From NCBI RefSeq assembly GCF_900115095.1, contig NZ_FOVH01000001.1, forward strand, positions 1,020,000 to 1,083,999: a stretch of DNA of 64,000 nucleotides. Direction: 5' to 3'. Shown piece after piece: positions 1 through 7,867 of the stretch. The DNA comes from Actinomadura madurae. GTDB lineage: Bacteria; Actinomycetota; Actinomycetes; Streptosporangiales; Streptosporangiaceae. Both the position numbers and the translations under genes were made by a program. The notes beneath the pieces were generated by a model. That model had not been told where the DNA came from and ran no database searches. It saw only the letters and a program-made list of their open reading frames with translations. How positions within the stretch are numbered: the stretch's first letter is position 1; each line of letters opens with the position of its first letter.

Positions 1-1907
1 CAGTACTCCTCGGCCTCCGGAACCTCGGTGTATTCGAGCAGGTGGGTGTCGGCGATGCGCTCCAGCACCCCGCGCACCTCGCCCGGCGTCGCGTAGAAGA
101 ACTCCCGCCGCAGGTTGACCTGGTTGACGCGCTTCTCCGCGAACTCCTGGTGCAGGCTGCCCTCCAGGCCCACGGCGTCTTCGCTGAAGATGAGGGCGTG
201 CACGTCGAACCGGAACGGCACGGACGCGTCCCCCAGCTCGCGGACGCGGTCGAGCGGGTCCAGCCGACGGGTCATGCCGATCTTCACCATCCGCTCGCCG
301 AAAGCGCCGATGTTGGAGATCACGTAGACGTAGCCGGCGCGGGTCTTCGCGGCACGCCCTTCCACGTCGGTGATGGCCGACTCGACGTCCGCCAGCTTCG
401 CGCGCAGCTCCGCGGCGCCGGCGGCGTCCCCGTTGGCCTCCAGCCGGGCGAGCGCCGACTCCACATGCGAGCGCTCCTTGAGCAGGCGGGCCTTCTCGCG
501 CTCGAACTCCTTGCGCGCCTTGTCCTCCTCCCGCTGCCGCTCACGCTCGGCGCGCACCCGCTCCTTCTCCTCCTCCGCCTTGGCGAGATGGTCGGCGGTG
601 AGCTTCAGCTCGCGGACGCGGATCTCCCTGTACTGGCGGCTCACCCGGATGTCCATCGTCTTCCCGAGCCGTTCGATGGTCTGCGCGGTCTTGTCCAGGC
701 GGTCGATCGCCGACTGCAGCTTGTAGGGCCGCATCGTCCGGATGAGGTTGTCGGCCTCGGCGTTGTACGCGCGGAGCATCAACTTGGAGAAGTCGCGCAC
801 CATCCTGGAACCCTGGGCCGCCGACCCGTTCACCGTCCAGTTCGTGGCCCCGACGACCGCCTTCCCACCGCTCGCCATCGACTTGATCCGGTCCTTGACC
901 CGCGCCAGCTCGGCCTTGTACGCGACGACGTCCGCGAGCGGGTGCTGGTATTCGTAGACGCCGGCCTCCTGGAGCAGCGCGAGGTCCTGGGTCTCGACGA
1001 TCTCCTTGCGCAGCCGCGCGAGCTCCTTGCGCTTCTGTGTCGTCTCCCGCCGGACGTCGGCCGCCTCGCCGCGGAGCCGCTCGATCTCCGCGGCCACCTG
1101 CGGGGCCTCCAGCCCTCCGAGGCGCTCCAGCCACTGCCGCAGTCCGGCGTTCTCGGCCTCCAGCTCCTCGATGCGCTGCCGCTTGCCTCCGAACACGGGC
1201 CGCGGCCTGGGGCCCGAGTGCGGTGCCGCCACCGGCGGGACGGGAGGCGCCGGATGCGCCGGTGCGGCGGGCATGGGGGCCGCCGGTGCCGCGGGCAGCC
1301 AGAACTGCCAGCCGGCCGGGGGCGGCGGCCAGCTCGCGTCGGGCTGCCAGCCGGGCGGGGGCTTCCACCCGGGCGGGGGCGCCGGCCAGGTCGGCGGAGG
1401 GTTGTAGCGCCATCCGGACGTGTCTGCGGGGCCTGTGAAGGTTCCCGGCTGCGCCGGCGGCTGCTGGACGGGCTCCACGGGCGGCGCTTGGGGCGGCACC
1501 GGCGGAACGGGAGCCGGCCGGGCGGCCCCTTCGATGATCCGCCGGACATGGGCCGCGTCCTGATCGTGCACATCGCCGAAATCGGTCTCGGTTCCGTCCG
1601 CCTCCCGCACCACCAGGAACCAGCGCTGCTTGTACGACGTGCGCGTCTCGACGGCGGTGACGTCGGCGGTGGAGACCTCCTGGCGGGGCCCCTCCCGGAC
1701 GAGGTCGGGCGCGGAGAGCCCGAGGACCCGCCGATCGGTGACGGCGATGTGCGTTAACTTCGGGAGGGCTTTCACGGTCGACGCGAGCGCCAGAACCGAC
1801 TCGCCGTCCCGCAGGAAGAACCTCATCCGCCGTATCAGGTCGTCGGCTTCGATGGGATCCACCTCGACACCGACATAGCCCGGCCGGGGGATGTTCTGCA
1901 CCGTCAT
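1..1907 (-). CDS. DUF4041 and GIY-YIG (T5orf172) nuclease-like protein, 3' end cut by window edge
   Basis: About 635 residues are visible and the frame is still open at base 1. Residues ~30-115 resemble a bacterial PH-like domain (short beta strands, an ITDRR-type TDRRVLG motif). Residues ~125-225 are proline-rich with repeated PPxGW motifs. A coiled coil follows, then a DUF4041-like region (~310-440), a second charged coiled coil, and a T5orf172 GIY-YIG domain from ~520: GYVYVISN, VKIGMTRR, the Arg in DRVREL, the Glu in GLEGSLH and the RVNQVNLRREFF tail. All expected nuclease residues are present. DUF4041 plus GIY-YIG proteins are known from phages and, from memory, from the antiphage nuclease SNIPE, which is membrane-bound. 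No transmembrane segment is seen here; the PH-like domain could replace it. The ATG at 1907 is the first start in frame. The antiphage role is inferred. Confidence 0.8.
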   Translation of the reverse strand, partial: MTVQNIPRPGYVGVEVDPIEADDLIRRMRFFLRDGESVLALASTVKALPKLTHIAVTDRRVLGLSAPDLVREGPRQEVSTADVTAVETRTSYKQRWFLVVREADGTETDFGDVHDQDAAHVRRIIEGAARPAPVPPVPPQAPPVEPVQQPPAQPGTFTGPADTSGWRYNPPPTWPAPPPGWKPPPGWQPDASWPPPPAGWQFWLPAAPAAPMPAAPAHPAPPVPPVAAPHSGPRPRPVFGGKRQRIEELEAENAGLRQWLERLGGLEAPQVAAEIERLRGEAADVRRETTQKRKELARLRKEIVETQDLALLQEAGVYEYQHPLADVVAYKAELARVKDRIKSMASGGKAVVGATNWTVNGSAAQGSRMVRDFSKLMLRAYNAEADNLIRTMRPYKLQSAIDRLDKTAQTIERLGKTMDIRVSRQYREIRVRELKLTADHLAKAEEEKERVRAERERQREEDKARKEFEREKARLLKERSHVESALARLEANGDAAGAAELRAKLADVESAITDVEGRAAKTRAGYVYVISNIGAFGERMVKIGMTRRLDPLDRVRELGDASVPFRFDVHALIFSEDAVGLEGSLHQEFAEKRVNQVNLRREFFYATPGEVRGVLERIADTHLLEYTEVPEAEEY

Positions 1908-2068
1908 CGCTTCCTCGCGCGTTGTCTCTGGGCAGAACAGGTCGACCCCGTTGCCGGCGAGTCGTTCCCCGTGCCGCCGTCTCATCGGACAGTCGAGGGG
2001 AGCGCTCGACGTCTCTTGGACGGGTCGGTGGCGGGTGGGGTTTACCGGGAGCTCTGGTGGCGGGGGTT

Positions 2069-2356
2069 TTACAGGAGCATGTCGGTGCCGCCGGATTCCT
2101 CTTCGCCGTCGGTGGTGTGCTCTGGTTCCAGGTACTCGTCATCGGGCCAGAGGCGGTCGGCGAGGAAGGCGAGATACTCTTCGTCGCCGGGGTCGAGTTC
2201 GGCCGTCATCGACTCGGGGTGCGTGCCGGGATCCGGGGGCGGCTCGGGCGCGTGCCGTGGCGGCATGGGGCGGAGCAGGTTGGGCAGGCAGAGCCCGAGC
2301 AGGGCCAGCAGGGACACGAGGACCAGGACTGTGACCACACCGCACCGTCCTTTCAT
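2069..2356 (-). CDS. Small single-pass membrane protein with acidic tail, paralogue of the 3488-3982 protein
   Basis: This 95-residue protein has one N-terminal hydrophobic segment (VVTVLVLVSLLALLGLCL), then a proline-rich spacer and an acidic tail. The tail contains HPES, LDPGDEEYLAFLAD and WPDDEYLE, and the same motifs occur in the larger protein at 3488-3982. I do not recognise a named family. The tail probably faces either side of the membrane as a short interaction peptide, but the sequence does not decide this. A start six codons upstream (ATG at 2374) is also possible. The gene sits between the nuclease-like gene (same strand, 160 bases downstream) and the divergent ydcF-like gene. Confidence 0.6.
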   Translation of the reverse strand: MKGRCGVVTVLVLVSLLALLGLCLPNLLRPMPPRHAPEPPPDPGTHPESMTAELDPGDEEYLAFLADRLWPDDEYLEPEHTTDGEEESGGTDMLL

Positions 2357-2440
2357 CACGGTCGAGTTCCGCATGAATCTTGCGTAAGTAGCAAAACAGT
2401 TGAACGCTATCGGGATCCCCCGCCGGATGGGAGCCCCGAC

Positions 2441-3112
2441 ATGCGAGGCGCCGGGGACAATGAGCCCGTGGACCCTCACGTGGACGCGCGTGCGCGCGAG
2501 CTGGCGAGGATCATCTGGGATCACCTCGTCCTGTCCGGACCTCTCTCCAAGGCTGACGTGATCCTCGCGCTGGGGAGCCACGACACGCGGGTGGCGGTGC
2601 ACGCGGCCAGGCTTTGGCACGGGGGTTGGAGTCCCCTGGTGGTCGTCTCGGGCGGCCGGGGGAAGATCACGTCGGGGTGGGACGAGGCGGAGGCGCGGGT
2701 GTTCGGGCGGGTCGTGCGCGAGCACGGGGTCCCCGCGGACGCTCTGGTCCTGGAGGAGACGGCGACCAACACGGGGGAGAACATCACCGCTTCCAGGCGC
2801 CTGCTGGACGGGCGGGGAGTGGCGGTGCGCAGCGGGATCCTCGTCGCGAAGCCCTACATGACGCGACGGGCCCTGGCCACGGCGCGGCGCCAGTGGCCGG
2901 GGGTGGAGTGGACGGCCTCAGCGCCCGAGCTCGGGTTCGACGCGTTCGGTCCGGACGAGCGCCAGTTCATCGAGCTGATGGTGGGCGACCTGCAGCGGAT
3001 GGTCGTCTACGCCGAGCGGGGCTACCAGGTGCCGATGCCCGTGCCCGCGGCGGCCTGGGCGGCGTACGAGGAGCTCGCCCGGCTCGGCTACGACAGGCAC
3101 GTGATCAGGTGA
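2441..3112 (+). CDS. YdcF family protein (DUF218)
   Basis: The 223-residue protein matches the YdcF/DUF218 fold: ADVILALGSHD near residue 37, VVSGG after the second strand, a conserved acidic EAR/ETA TNTGEN motif (residues ~105-115) and VAKPYMTRRA. YdcF-like proteins are Rossmann-fold, and E. coli YdcF binds S-adenosylmethionine; the reaction is unknown. There is no signal peptide or membrane segment, so this is the cytosolic form rather than the SanA/ElyC membrane type. The ATG at 2441 follows a GGGAG element; a GTG at 2468 is the alternative. It is transcribed away from the small membrane protein at 2069-2356. Confidence 0.8.
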   Translation: MRGAGDNEPVDPHVDARARELARIIWDHLVLSGPLSKADVILALGSHDTRVAVHAARLWHGGWSPLVVVSGGRGKITSGWDEAEARVFGRVVREHGVPADALVLEETATNTGENITASRRLLDGRGVAVRSGILVAKPYMTRRALATARRQWPGVEWTASAPELGFDAFGPDERQFIELMVGDLQRMVVYAERGYQVPMPVPAAAWAAYEELARLGYDRHVIR

Positions 3113-3136
3113 TCGCGGGGGGAGGAACCCGCGTGT

Positions 3137-3349
3137 CTAGGCGGCCGTCGTGGGGCGGTGCGGCGCGATGACGCGGCCGTCGGGCAGCAGCTCGCCGGTG
3201 TCGTCGAAGACGACGACGCCGTTGCAGAGCAGGTTCCAGCCCTGCTCGGGGTGGGCGGCCACGATGCGTGCGGCCTCCCGGTCGAGGTCGTCCGGCGTCG
3301 GGCAGGGCGGCTCGTGCGGGCAGATGGTCGGGTGCGCTTCAGCGGTCAC
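3137..3349 (-). CDS. DUF5999 family protein
   Basis: The 70-residue protein carries the hallmarks of DUF5999: an N-terminal CPHEPPCP cysteine motif, AARIVAAHPEQGWNLLCNGVV, then DDTGELLPDG near the C terminus. This small family is common in Streptomyces and relatives and has no established function. The cysteines could bind a metal. It is convergent with the ydcF-like gene (24 bases apart) and lies downstream of the zinc-ribbon membrane protein on the same strand. Confidence 0.8.
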   Translation of the reverse strand: MTAEAHPTICPHEPPCPTPDDLDREAARIVAAHPEQGWNLLCNGVVVFDDTGELLPDGRVIAPHRPTTAA

Positions 3350-3487
3350 GGGGTTCCTCCACGGGTGTCCTCGTGATTAAGGACATAATGCAGCCTGCCG
3401 CGTTGCGTCCGAAATATGCAAGTGGATGGCGGATTCTTTACCGTCCAGGACGTGTGAACATCGGATAGATCGGGCAATCGGGATGTT

Positions 3488-3982
3488 TCACCGCAAGAGC
3501 CCCTCGTCCGGTTCGCCGCCGTGATCCACGTCCAGGCCGACGACGGACGTGCATCCCGTGCAGATCCACTCGGCGATGACGGCCTCGTTCGTGCCGTGCG
3601 TCCGGTAGGGGCGGTCGACCGTCCTGCGCCGCATGCCGTGCCCGCAGGACGAGTGCAGCAGCCGGCCGCACGTGGGGCACGGCCAGACGTCCTCGCGGCG
3701 CAGGTTGCACCGGGGGCACATCGGGGACTCGTAGTGGTCGGCGGGCTCCCCGAACTCCAGCTCGGTGAGCCACTCGTTCTCCAGGTCGAGGTACTCGTCC
3801 CCCGGCCAGTGGTGGTCGGCAAGCCACGCGAGGTACTCCTCGTCGCCCGGGTCCAGGACGGCCGTCAGGGACTCGGGGTGCCCGGTCTCCGGGCATGGTC
3901 GGCGCCTGCCGCGCCGCGCGGTGGCCAGGAGCGTCAGCAGGCCCAGGAGCGCGGCCGCGGCCAGGCCGGTCGGCAGGGGCAT
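3488..3982 (-). CDS. Membrane-anchored protein with acidic motif and zinc-ribbon-like cysteine clusters
   Basis: The 164-residue protein starts with a hydrophobic segment (residues ~5-21) followed by a basic stretch. Next come HPES, LDPGDEEYLAWLAD and WPGDEYLDLE, shared with the 95-residue protein at 2069-2356. The C-terminal half adds CPRC-x(n)-CPTCG, a CGHG motif and CTGC, that is four CxxC/CxH-type pairs that would suit one or two zinc ribbons. The family is not recognised. The low-GC 270-base region upstream (3983-4256) probably holds its promoter. The short 2069-2356 gene looks like a shortened paralogue that lost the zinc part, or the ancestral form before gaining it. Confidence 0.65.
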   Translation of the reverse strand: MPLPTGLAAAALLGLLTLLATARRGRRRPCPETGHPESLTAVLDPGDEEYLAWLADHHWPGDEYLDLENEWLTELEFGEPADHYESPMCPRCNLRREDVWPCPTCGRLLHSSCGHGMRRRTVDRPYRTHGTNEAVIAEWICTGCTSVVGLDVDHGGEPDEGLLR

Positions 3983-4256
3983 CGCGGCGTCCTCACATGA
4001 TCTTGTGGCGGGGAAGTCCGATCATGAATGCACTTCACAAAACGCTGCGAACGCTACAAGAAAGGCTCTTAACGGAAAAGTCGATCAAAAAGATTCTTTA
4101 CGTGGATCATACCGGGGCGGTGGCCCGAAACCCGGGCGGGCCGCCGCCCGGAACCCCGTAGCCTGCGGGAACCAGGGCCCCTGGGACGCTCCGCCGGACA
4201 CCGGCCGGCGGCCCCGTTCACTCTCCGCTGAATCGTCCGATCATGGCGGCGGACCG

Positions 4257-5072
4257 TCAGGCCTTCCTGCCCAGGACGGCCACCATCTGGGTGTGCAGCG
4301 GGTGCTCCAGCGGCCCGGCGGGGCCGTCCGGGCGCCATTCGGTGACATGCGCCACCCCCGGTTCGAGGATCGTGAGGCCCGCCATGAACCCCTCGATCTC
4401 CGAGGAGTGCCGGAAGTACGAGCCGCCCAGCCCCGACTGCAGGATGCGCTTGGCCTCCTCGACGCGCGGGTCCTCGCCCGAGTCGTGCAGGTGGGTGAGC
4501 ATGACGTGGCTTCCGGGTGCGAGGTACGGGAGCAGCGACCGGACGACGCCCGCGGGGTCGCGCTCGTCCGGCACGTGGTGGATGATCGCGGCCAGGATGA
4601 CCCCCACGGGACGCGACAGGTCGAGCAGTCCCGTCAGCGCCCGGTCGGTGAAGATCTTCTCGGCCTCGTACAGGTCGCCCTGGATGAACGTCGCGACGCC
4701 CGTCTCGGTGAGCAGGGCCCGCCCGTGCGCCAGGACGATCGGGTCGTTGTCGACGTAGACGACGCGGGCGGCCGGGTTCGCGGCACGGGCGAACTGGTGC
4801 ACGTTGGACGCCGTCGGCAGCCCCGAGCCGATGTCGATGAACTGGTCGATCCCGAGCTCGCCGGCCAGGTAGGTCACCGCCCGCTCGATCGCGACCCGGT
4901 TGCCCTGCGCCACCACCGGCGCCTCCGGCACGAGCTCCATCACCATGTCGGCCACCTCGCGGTCGGCGGCGAAGTTGTCCTTGCCGCCGAGGAAGTAGTC
5001 GTACACGCGCGCGAAGGTCGGCGTGGAGGGGTCGATGCCGGCCGGCGCGTTCTCGGGTGGGTCGTCGGCCAC
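4257..5072 (-). CDS. SAM-dependent methyltransferase, DUF574 family
   Basis: The 271-residue protein is a typical actinomycete DUF574 (PF04672) methyltransferase. It shows the family N terminus IDPSTPTFARVYDYFLGGKDN, the SAM loop FIDIGSGLPT (residue ~80), VYVDNDPIV after strand 2 and HHVPDE in the middle. These proteins are numerous in streptomycetes and Streptosporangiales, usually as solitary genes, with unknown substrates. The start is GTG at 5072. The gene is divergent from the DedA gene, leaving a 205-base shared intergenic region. Confidence 0.92.
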   Translation of the reverse strand: MADDPPENAPAGIDPSTPTFARVYDYFLGGKDNFAADREVADMVMELVPEAPVVAQGNRVAIERAVTYLAGELGIDQFIDIGSGLPTASNVHQFARAANPAARVVYVDNDPIVLAHGRALLTETGVATFIQGDLYEAEKIFTDRALTGLLDLSRPVGVILAAIIHHVPDERDPAGVVRSLLPYLAPGSHVMLTHLHDSGEDPRVEEAKRILQSGLGGSYFRHSSEIEGFMAGLTILEPGVAHVTEWRPDGPAGPLEHPLHTQMVAVLGRKA

Positions 5073-5277
5073 GCGTGCGGCTCCTTCGGTCGTGCGCCCG
5101 GATGCCGTGGACGGGCGGCGGGGGGTGGAACCCCAGCGTAGGGCGGCCGGCCCCGCTCGTCAGGCATTCGGTCCGGCAGGGTGCGGTTTTCCGCAGGGTG
5201 GGGCTGCGGTGCGCGGCCGGGCGACCGGGCGGTGCGCTCCATGGTCCGGGACGACGCCGGTTCCTAGCGTCGTGAGC

Positions 5278-5991
5278 ATGATCGAGATGATGAGCGCGGC
5301 GTCCGGCGCCGAGCCCGCCGGCGGCATCGCGGGGTGGGCGACCGACCTGATGGACAAGCTCGGCGCGCCCGGTGCGGGCCTGGCGATCGCGCTGGAGAAC
5401 CTGTTCCCGCCGCTGCCGAGCGAGGTGATCCTGCCGCTGGCGGGGTTCGCCGCCGCGCAGGGCCGGATGAGCCTGGTCGCGGCCATCGTCTGGACGACGG
5501 TGGGCAGCGTCGCCGGCGCGCTGGCCCTCTACGGCATCGGAGCGCTGATCGGACGCGACCGGATCCGCGCGCTCGTGGCCCGGCTTCCGCTGGTCAAGCT
5601 CGCCGATCTGGACCGGACGGAGGCATGGTTCGCGCGCCACGGCGCCAAGGCGGTGTTCCTCGGCCGCATGGTCCCGATCTTCCGGAGCCTGGTCTCCGTC
5701 CCGGCCGGGGTCGAGCGGATGCGGATGACGGTGTTCCTGCTCTACACCGCCCTGGGCAGCCTGCTGTGGAACACGGCGTTCGTGCTGGCCGGGTACGGGC
5801 TCGGTGACAACTGGCGGACGGTCGAGGAGTACGTCGGCGTCTACTCCAAGGCCACGGTCGCCGTGGCCGGCGCGGCGGTGCTCGTGTTCGCGGCCGTCCG
5901 TATCGTGAAGGCGCGCACGCCCGCCCGCGAACCGCGGCCGGGCGCCCATCGGGCGGAGACACGAGAGTTCGAACGTGATCGCATCTTCTGA
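5278..5991 (+). CDS. DedA family membrane protein
   Basis: The 237-residue integral membrane protein has the DedA (SNARE-associated/VTT) signature: ENLFPPLPSEVILPLAGFAA near residues 35-55, then GALIGRDR and the FLGRMVPIFRSLVSVPAG motif, with about five hydrophobic segments. DedA proteins are proposed undecaprenyl-phosphate or phospholipid transporters needed for envelope integrity. A GTG six bases upstream (5272) is an alternative start. Its end overlaps the start of the histidine kinase gene by 17 bases, so it is likely the first gene of a dedA-kinase-regulator transcript. Confidence 0.88.
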   Translation: MIEMMSAASGAEPAGGIAGWATDLMDKLGAPGAGLAIALENLFPPLPSEVILPLAGFAAAQGRMSLVAAIVWTTVGSVAGALALYGIGALIGRDRIRALVARLPLVKLADLDRTEAWFARHGAKAVFLGRMVPIFRSLVSVPAGVERMRMTVFLLYTALGSLLWNTAFVLAGYGLGDNWRTVEEYVGVYSKATVAVAGAAVLVFAAVRIVKARTPAREPRPGAHRAETREFERDRIF

Positions 5992-7153
5992 CGCGGCGCG
6001 CCGCGGCCTCCGCGCGGCCTCGCGGGCCGCGGCGGGGCTGCTGCTCGGCGCGTTCACCGCCGGGGCGGAGCTGGTCCTGCTGGCGGTCGCGGCGCCCCTG
6101 ATGGCCTACTCGCTGGCGTTCTCCCGGGGCCGCCGGACGGTGCCGGGCGCCGCGGCGCGCGGTGCCCGCCTCCTGGTCGAGCTGGAGCGGCGGCGGCTCC
6201 GCACGTTCCTCGGCGAGGACAGGGCCGTCGAGTACGGCCCGCTGAAGGCGCTCGCGTACCTCGTCCTGCGGGTCCCGGTCGGGCTGCTCGGCGGCGTGAT
6301 CCTGCTGCTGATCGCCTACGGGGCGGCGGCCGGGATCCAGCTGGCGGTGGGCTGGTGGATCACGGGCGACTATGCGGACGGCATCCCGCCGACCTGGTGG
6401 ATCGTCCTCTACATCACCGTCGTGGGCCTGGTGCTGCTCTTCCTCGGGCTCCAGGGCCTGGTCGGGGTCGTGGCCCTGGAGAAGGCCGTGGCGCGGCGCT
6501 GCCTCGGGCCGAGCCCGCTGGAGGAGTACGAGCGCCGCATCGCGCAGCTGTCGGTGACGCGGGCGCAGGTCGTGGACGCGGTGGACGACGAGCGCCGCCG
6601 CATCGAGCGGGACCTGCACGACGGCGTCCAGCAGCGGCTCGTGGCGCTCGGCATGCTGATCGGCCGCGCCCGCCGCGCGGGAAGCGGGGACAGGGCGGCG
6701 GAGCTGCTGAGGCAGGCGCACGAGGAGTCGCAGCGGGCCCTCGCCGACCTGCGGGAGGTCACCTGGCGCGTCTACCCGGCCGCGCTGGACGGCGAGGGAC
6801 TGCGGGCGGCGCTGGAGACGGTGGCCGAGCGGTCGGCGCTGCCGGTGACGATCGAGTTCGACGTGCCCGGACGCCCCCCGCACGCGGTGGAGACCGCCGC
6901 GTACTTCGTCGTCTGCGAGGCGGTGACCAACGCCGCCAAGCACTCCGGCGCCCGGTCCGTGCGGGTCGCCGTCGAGGGATCGGCGACAATGATCGGCGTG
7001 CGCATCGAGGACGACGGAGCCGGCGGAGCCGACCCGGCCGGGGGCGGTCTCGCCGGGCTGGCCCGCCGGGTCGCGGCGCTGGACGGCGCGTTCACCGTGG
7101 ACAGCCCGCCCGGCGGCCCGACCGTGATCACCGCGGAGCTGCCGTGCGGGTGA
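5975..7153 (+). CDS. Sensor histidine kinase, NarL/DesK class
   Basis: The 392-residue membrane kinase has four hydrophobic segments in the first ~170 residues, resembling the actinobacterial 'putative sensor' domain. A HisKA_3 dimerisation helix follows with the phospho-accepting His in ERDLHDGVQQR (residue ~213), then a HATPase_c domain with an N box around CEAVTNAAKHS and the DDGAGG and GGLAGLARR glycine loops. The start is GTG at 5975, overlapping dedA. It overlaps the response regulator by ten bases and is certainly its partner. The signal is unknown; the link to DedA suggests an envelope stimulus. Confidence 0.92.
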   Translation: MIASSDAARRGLRAASRAAAGLLLGAFTAGAELVLLAVAAPLMAYSLAFSRGRRTVPGAAARGARLLVELERRRLRTFLGEDRAVEYGPLKALAYLVLRVPVGLLGGVILLLIAYGAAAGIQLAVGWWITGDYADGIPPTWWIVLYITVVGLVLLFLGLQGLVGVVALEKAVARRCLGPSPLEEYERRIAQLSVTRAQVVDAVDDERRRIERDLHDGVQQRLVALGMLIGRARRAGSGDRAAELLRQAHEESQRALADLREVTWRVYPAALDGEGLRAALETVAERSALPVTIEFDVPGRPPHAVETAAYFVVCEAVTNAAKHSGARSVRVAVEGSATMIGVRIEDDGAGGADPAGGGLAGLARRVAALDGAFTVDSPPGGPTVITAELPCG

Positions 7154-7788
7154 TGCTCGCCGAGGACTCGACGCTCCTCCGGGAGGGGCTGGTGCGGCTG
7201 CTCGCCGAGGAGGGCCACGAGGTGGCCGCCGCGGTCGGCGACGGCGACGCCCTGATCGCGGCGGTGGCGCAGGGCCCGCCCGACGTCGTGGTGGTGGACG
7301 TCCGGATGCCGCCGACGCACACCGACGAGGGGCTGCGCGCCGCGCTGGAGGTCCGGCGGCGCTGGCCGGACGTCGGCGTGCTCGTCCTGTCGCAGTACGT
7401 GGAGAAGCGCTACGCCACCGAGCTGATCACGGCCGACACCACCGGCGTCGGCTACCTGCTGAAGGACCGGGTCGCGCAGGTCGACGAGTTCCTGGACGCC
7501 CTGGACCGCGTGGGGGCGGGCGGCGCCGCGTTCGATCCCGAGGTGGTCCGCCGGCTGCTGGCGCACAGCACGCACGCCGACCCGCTGGCCCGGCTGACCC
7601 CGCGCGAACGGGACGTCCTCGACACCATGGCGCAGGGGCATGCCAATGCCTCGATCGCCGCGACCCTCCACATCTCGCAAAGCGCGGTCGAGAAGCACGT
7701 CAATGCGATCTTCGACAAGCTCGACCTGTCGCACGCGTCCGGCTACAGCCGCCAGGTCCTCGCCGTCCTGCGCTACCTGGGTTCCTGA
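7144..7788 (+). CDS. LuxR/NarL family response regulator
   Basis: The 214-residue protein has a receiver domain with the acidic pair in LAEDS, the phosphorylated Asp in VVVDVRMPP (residue ~55) and the Lys in LLKDRV. A C-terminal LuxR HTH follows (LTPRERDVLDTMAQG, ISQSAVEKHVNAIFDKL). It is the cognate regulator of the overlapping kinase. GTG at 7144 gives a full first beta strand; GTG 7150 and ATG 7153 are weaker alternatives. Targets are not evident, though the formaldehyde dehydrogenase gene starts 79 bases downstream on the same strand. Confidence 0.92.
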   Translation: MRVMLAEDSTLLREGLVRLLAEEGHEVAAAVGDGDALIAAVAQGPPDVVVVDVRMPPTHTDEGLRAALEVRRRWPDVGVLVLSQYVEKRYATELITADTTGVGYLLKDRVAQVDEFLDALDRVGAGGAAFDPEVVRRLLAHSTHADPLARLTPRERDVLDTMAQGHANASIAATLHISQSAVEKHVNAIFDKLDLSHASGYSRQVLAVLRYLGS

Positions 7789-7867
7789 ACCGGTCCTCGC
7801 GGAAACGGACTAACAGGTAGGAAACGGGTATGGCCACGACCGACCCTCGACGAGAAGGGAGAAGGTC

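Noticed and set aside
4024-4161. A 45-codon plus-strand frame in the low-GC region before the zinc-ribbon gene
   Set aside because: It has no ribosome site or recognisable motif, and the region more likely holds the promoter of the minus-strand gene.
4069-6057. A 662-codon minus-strand frame across the DUF574 and DedA genes
   Set aside because: It is Arg/Pro/Gly-rich, without motifs, and shadows two clear genes, as expected in high-GC DNA.
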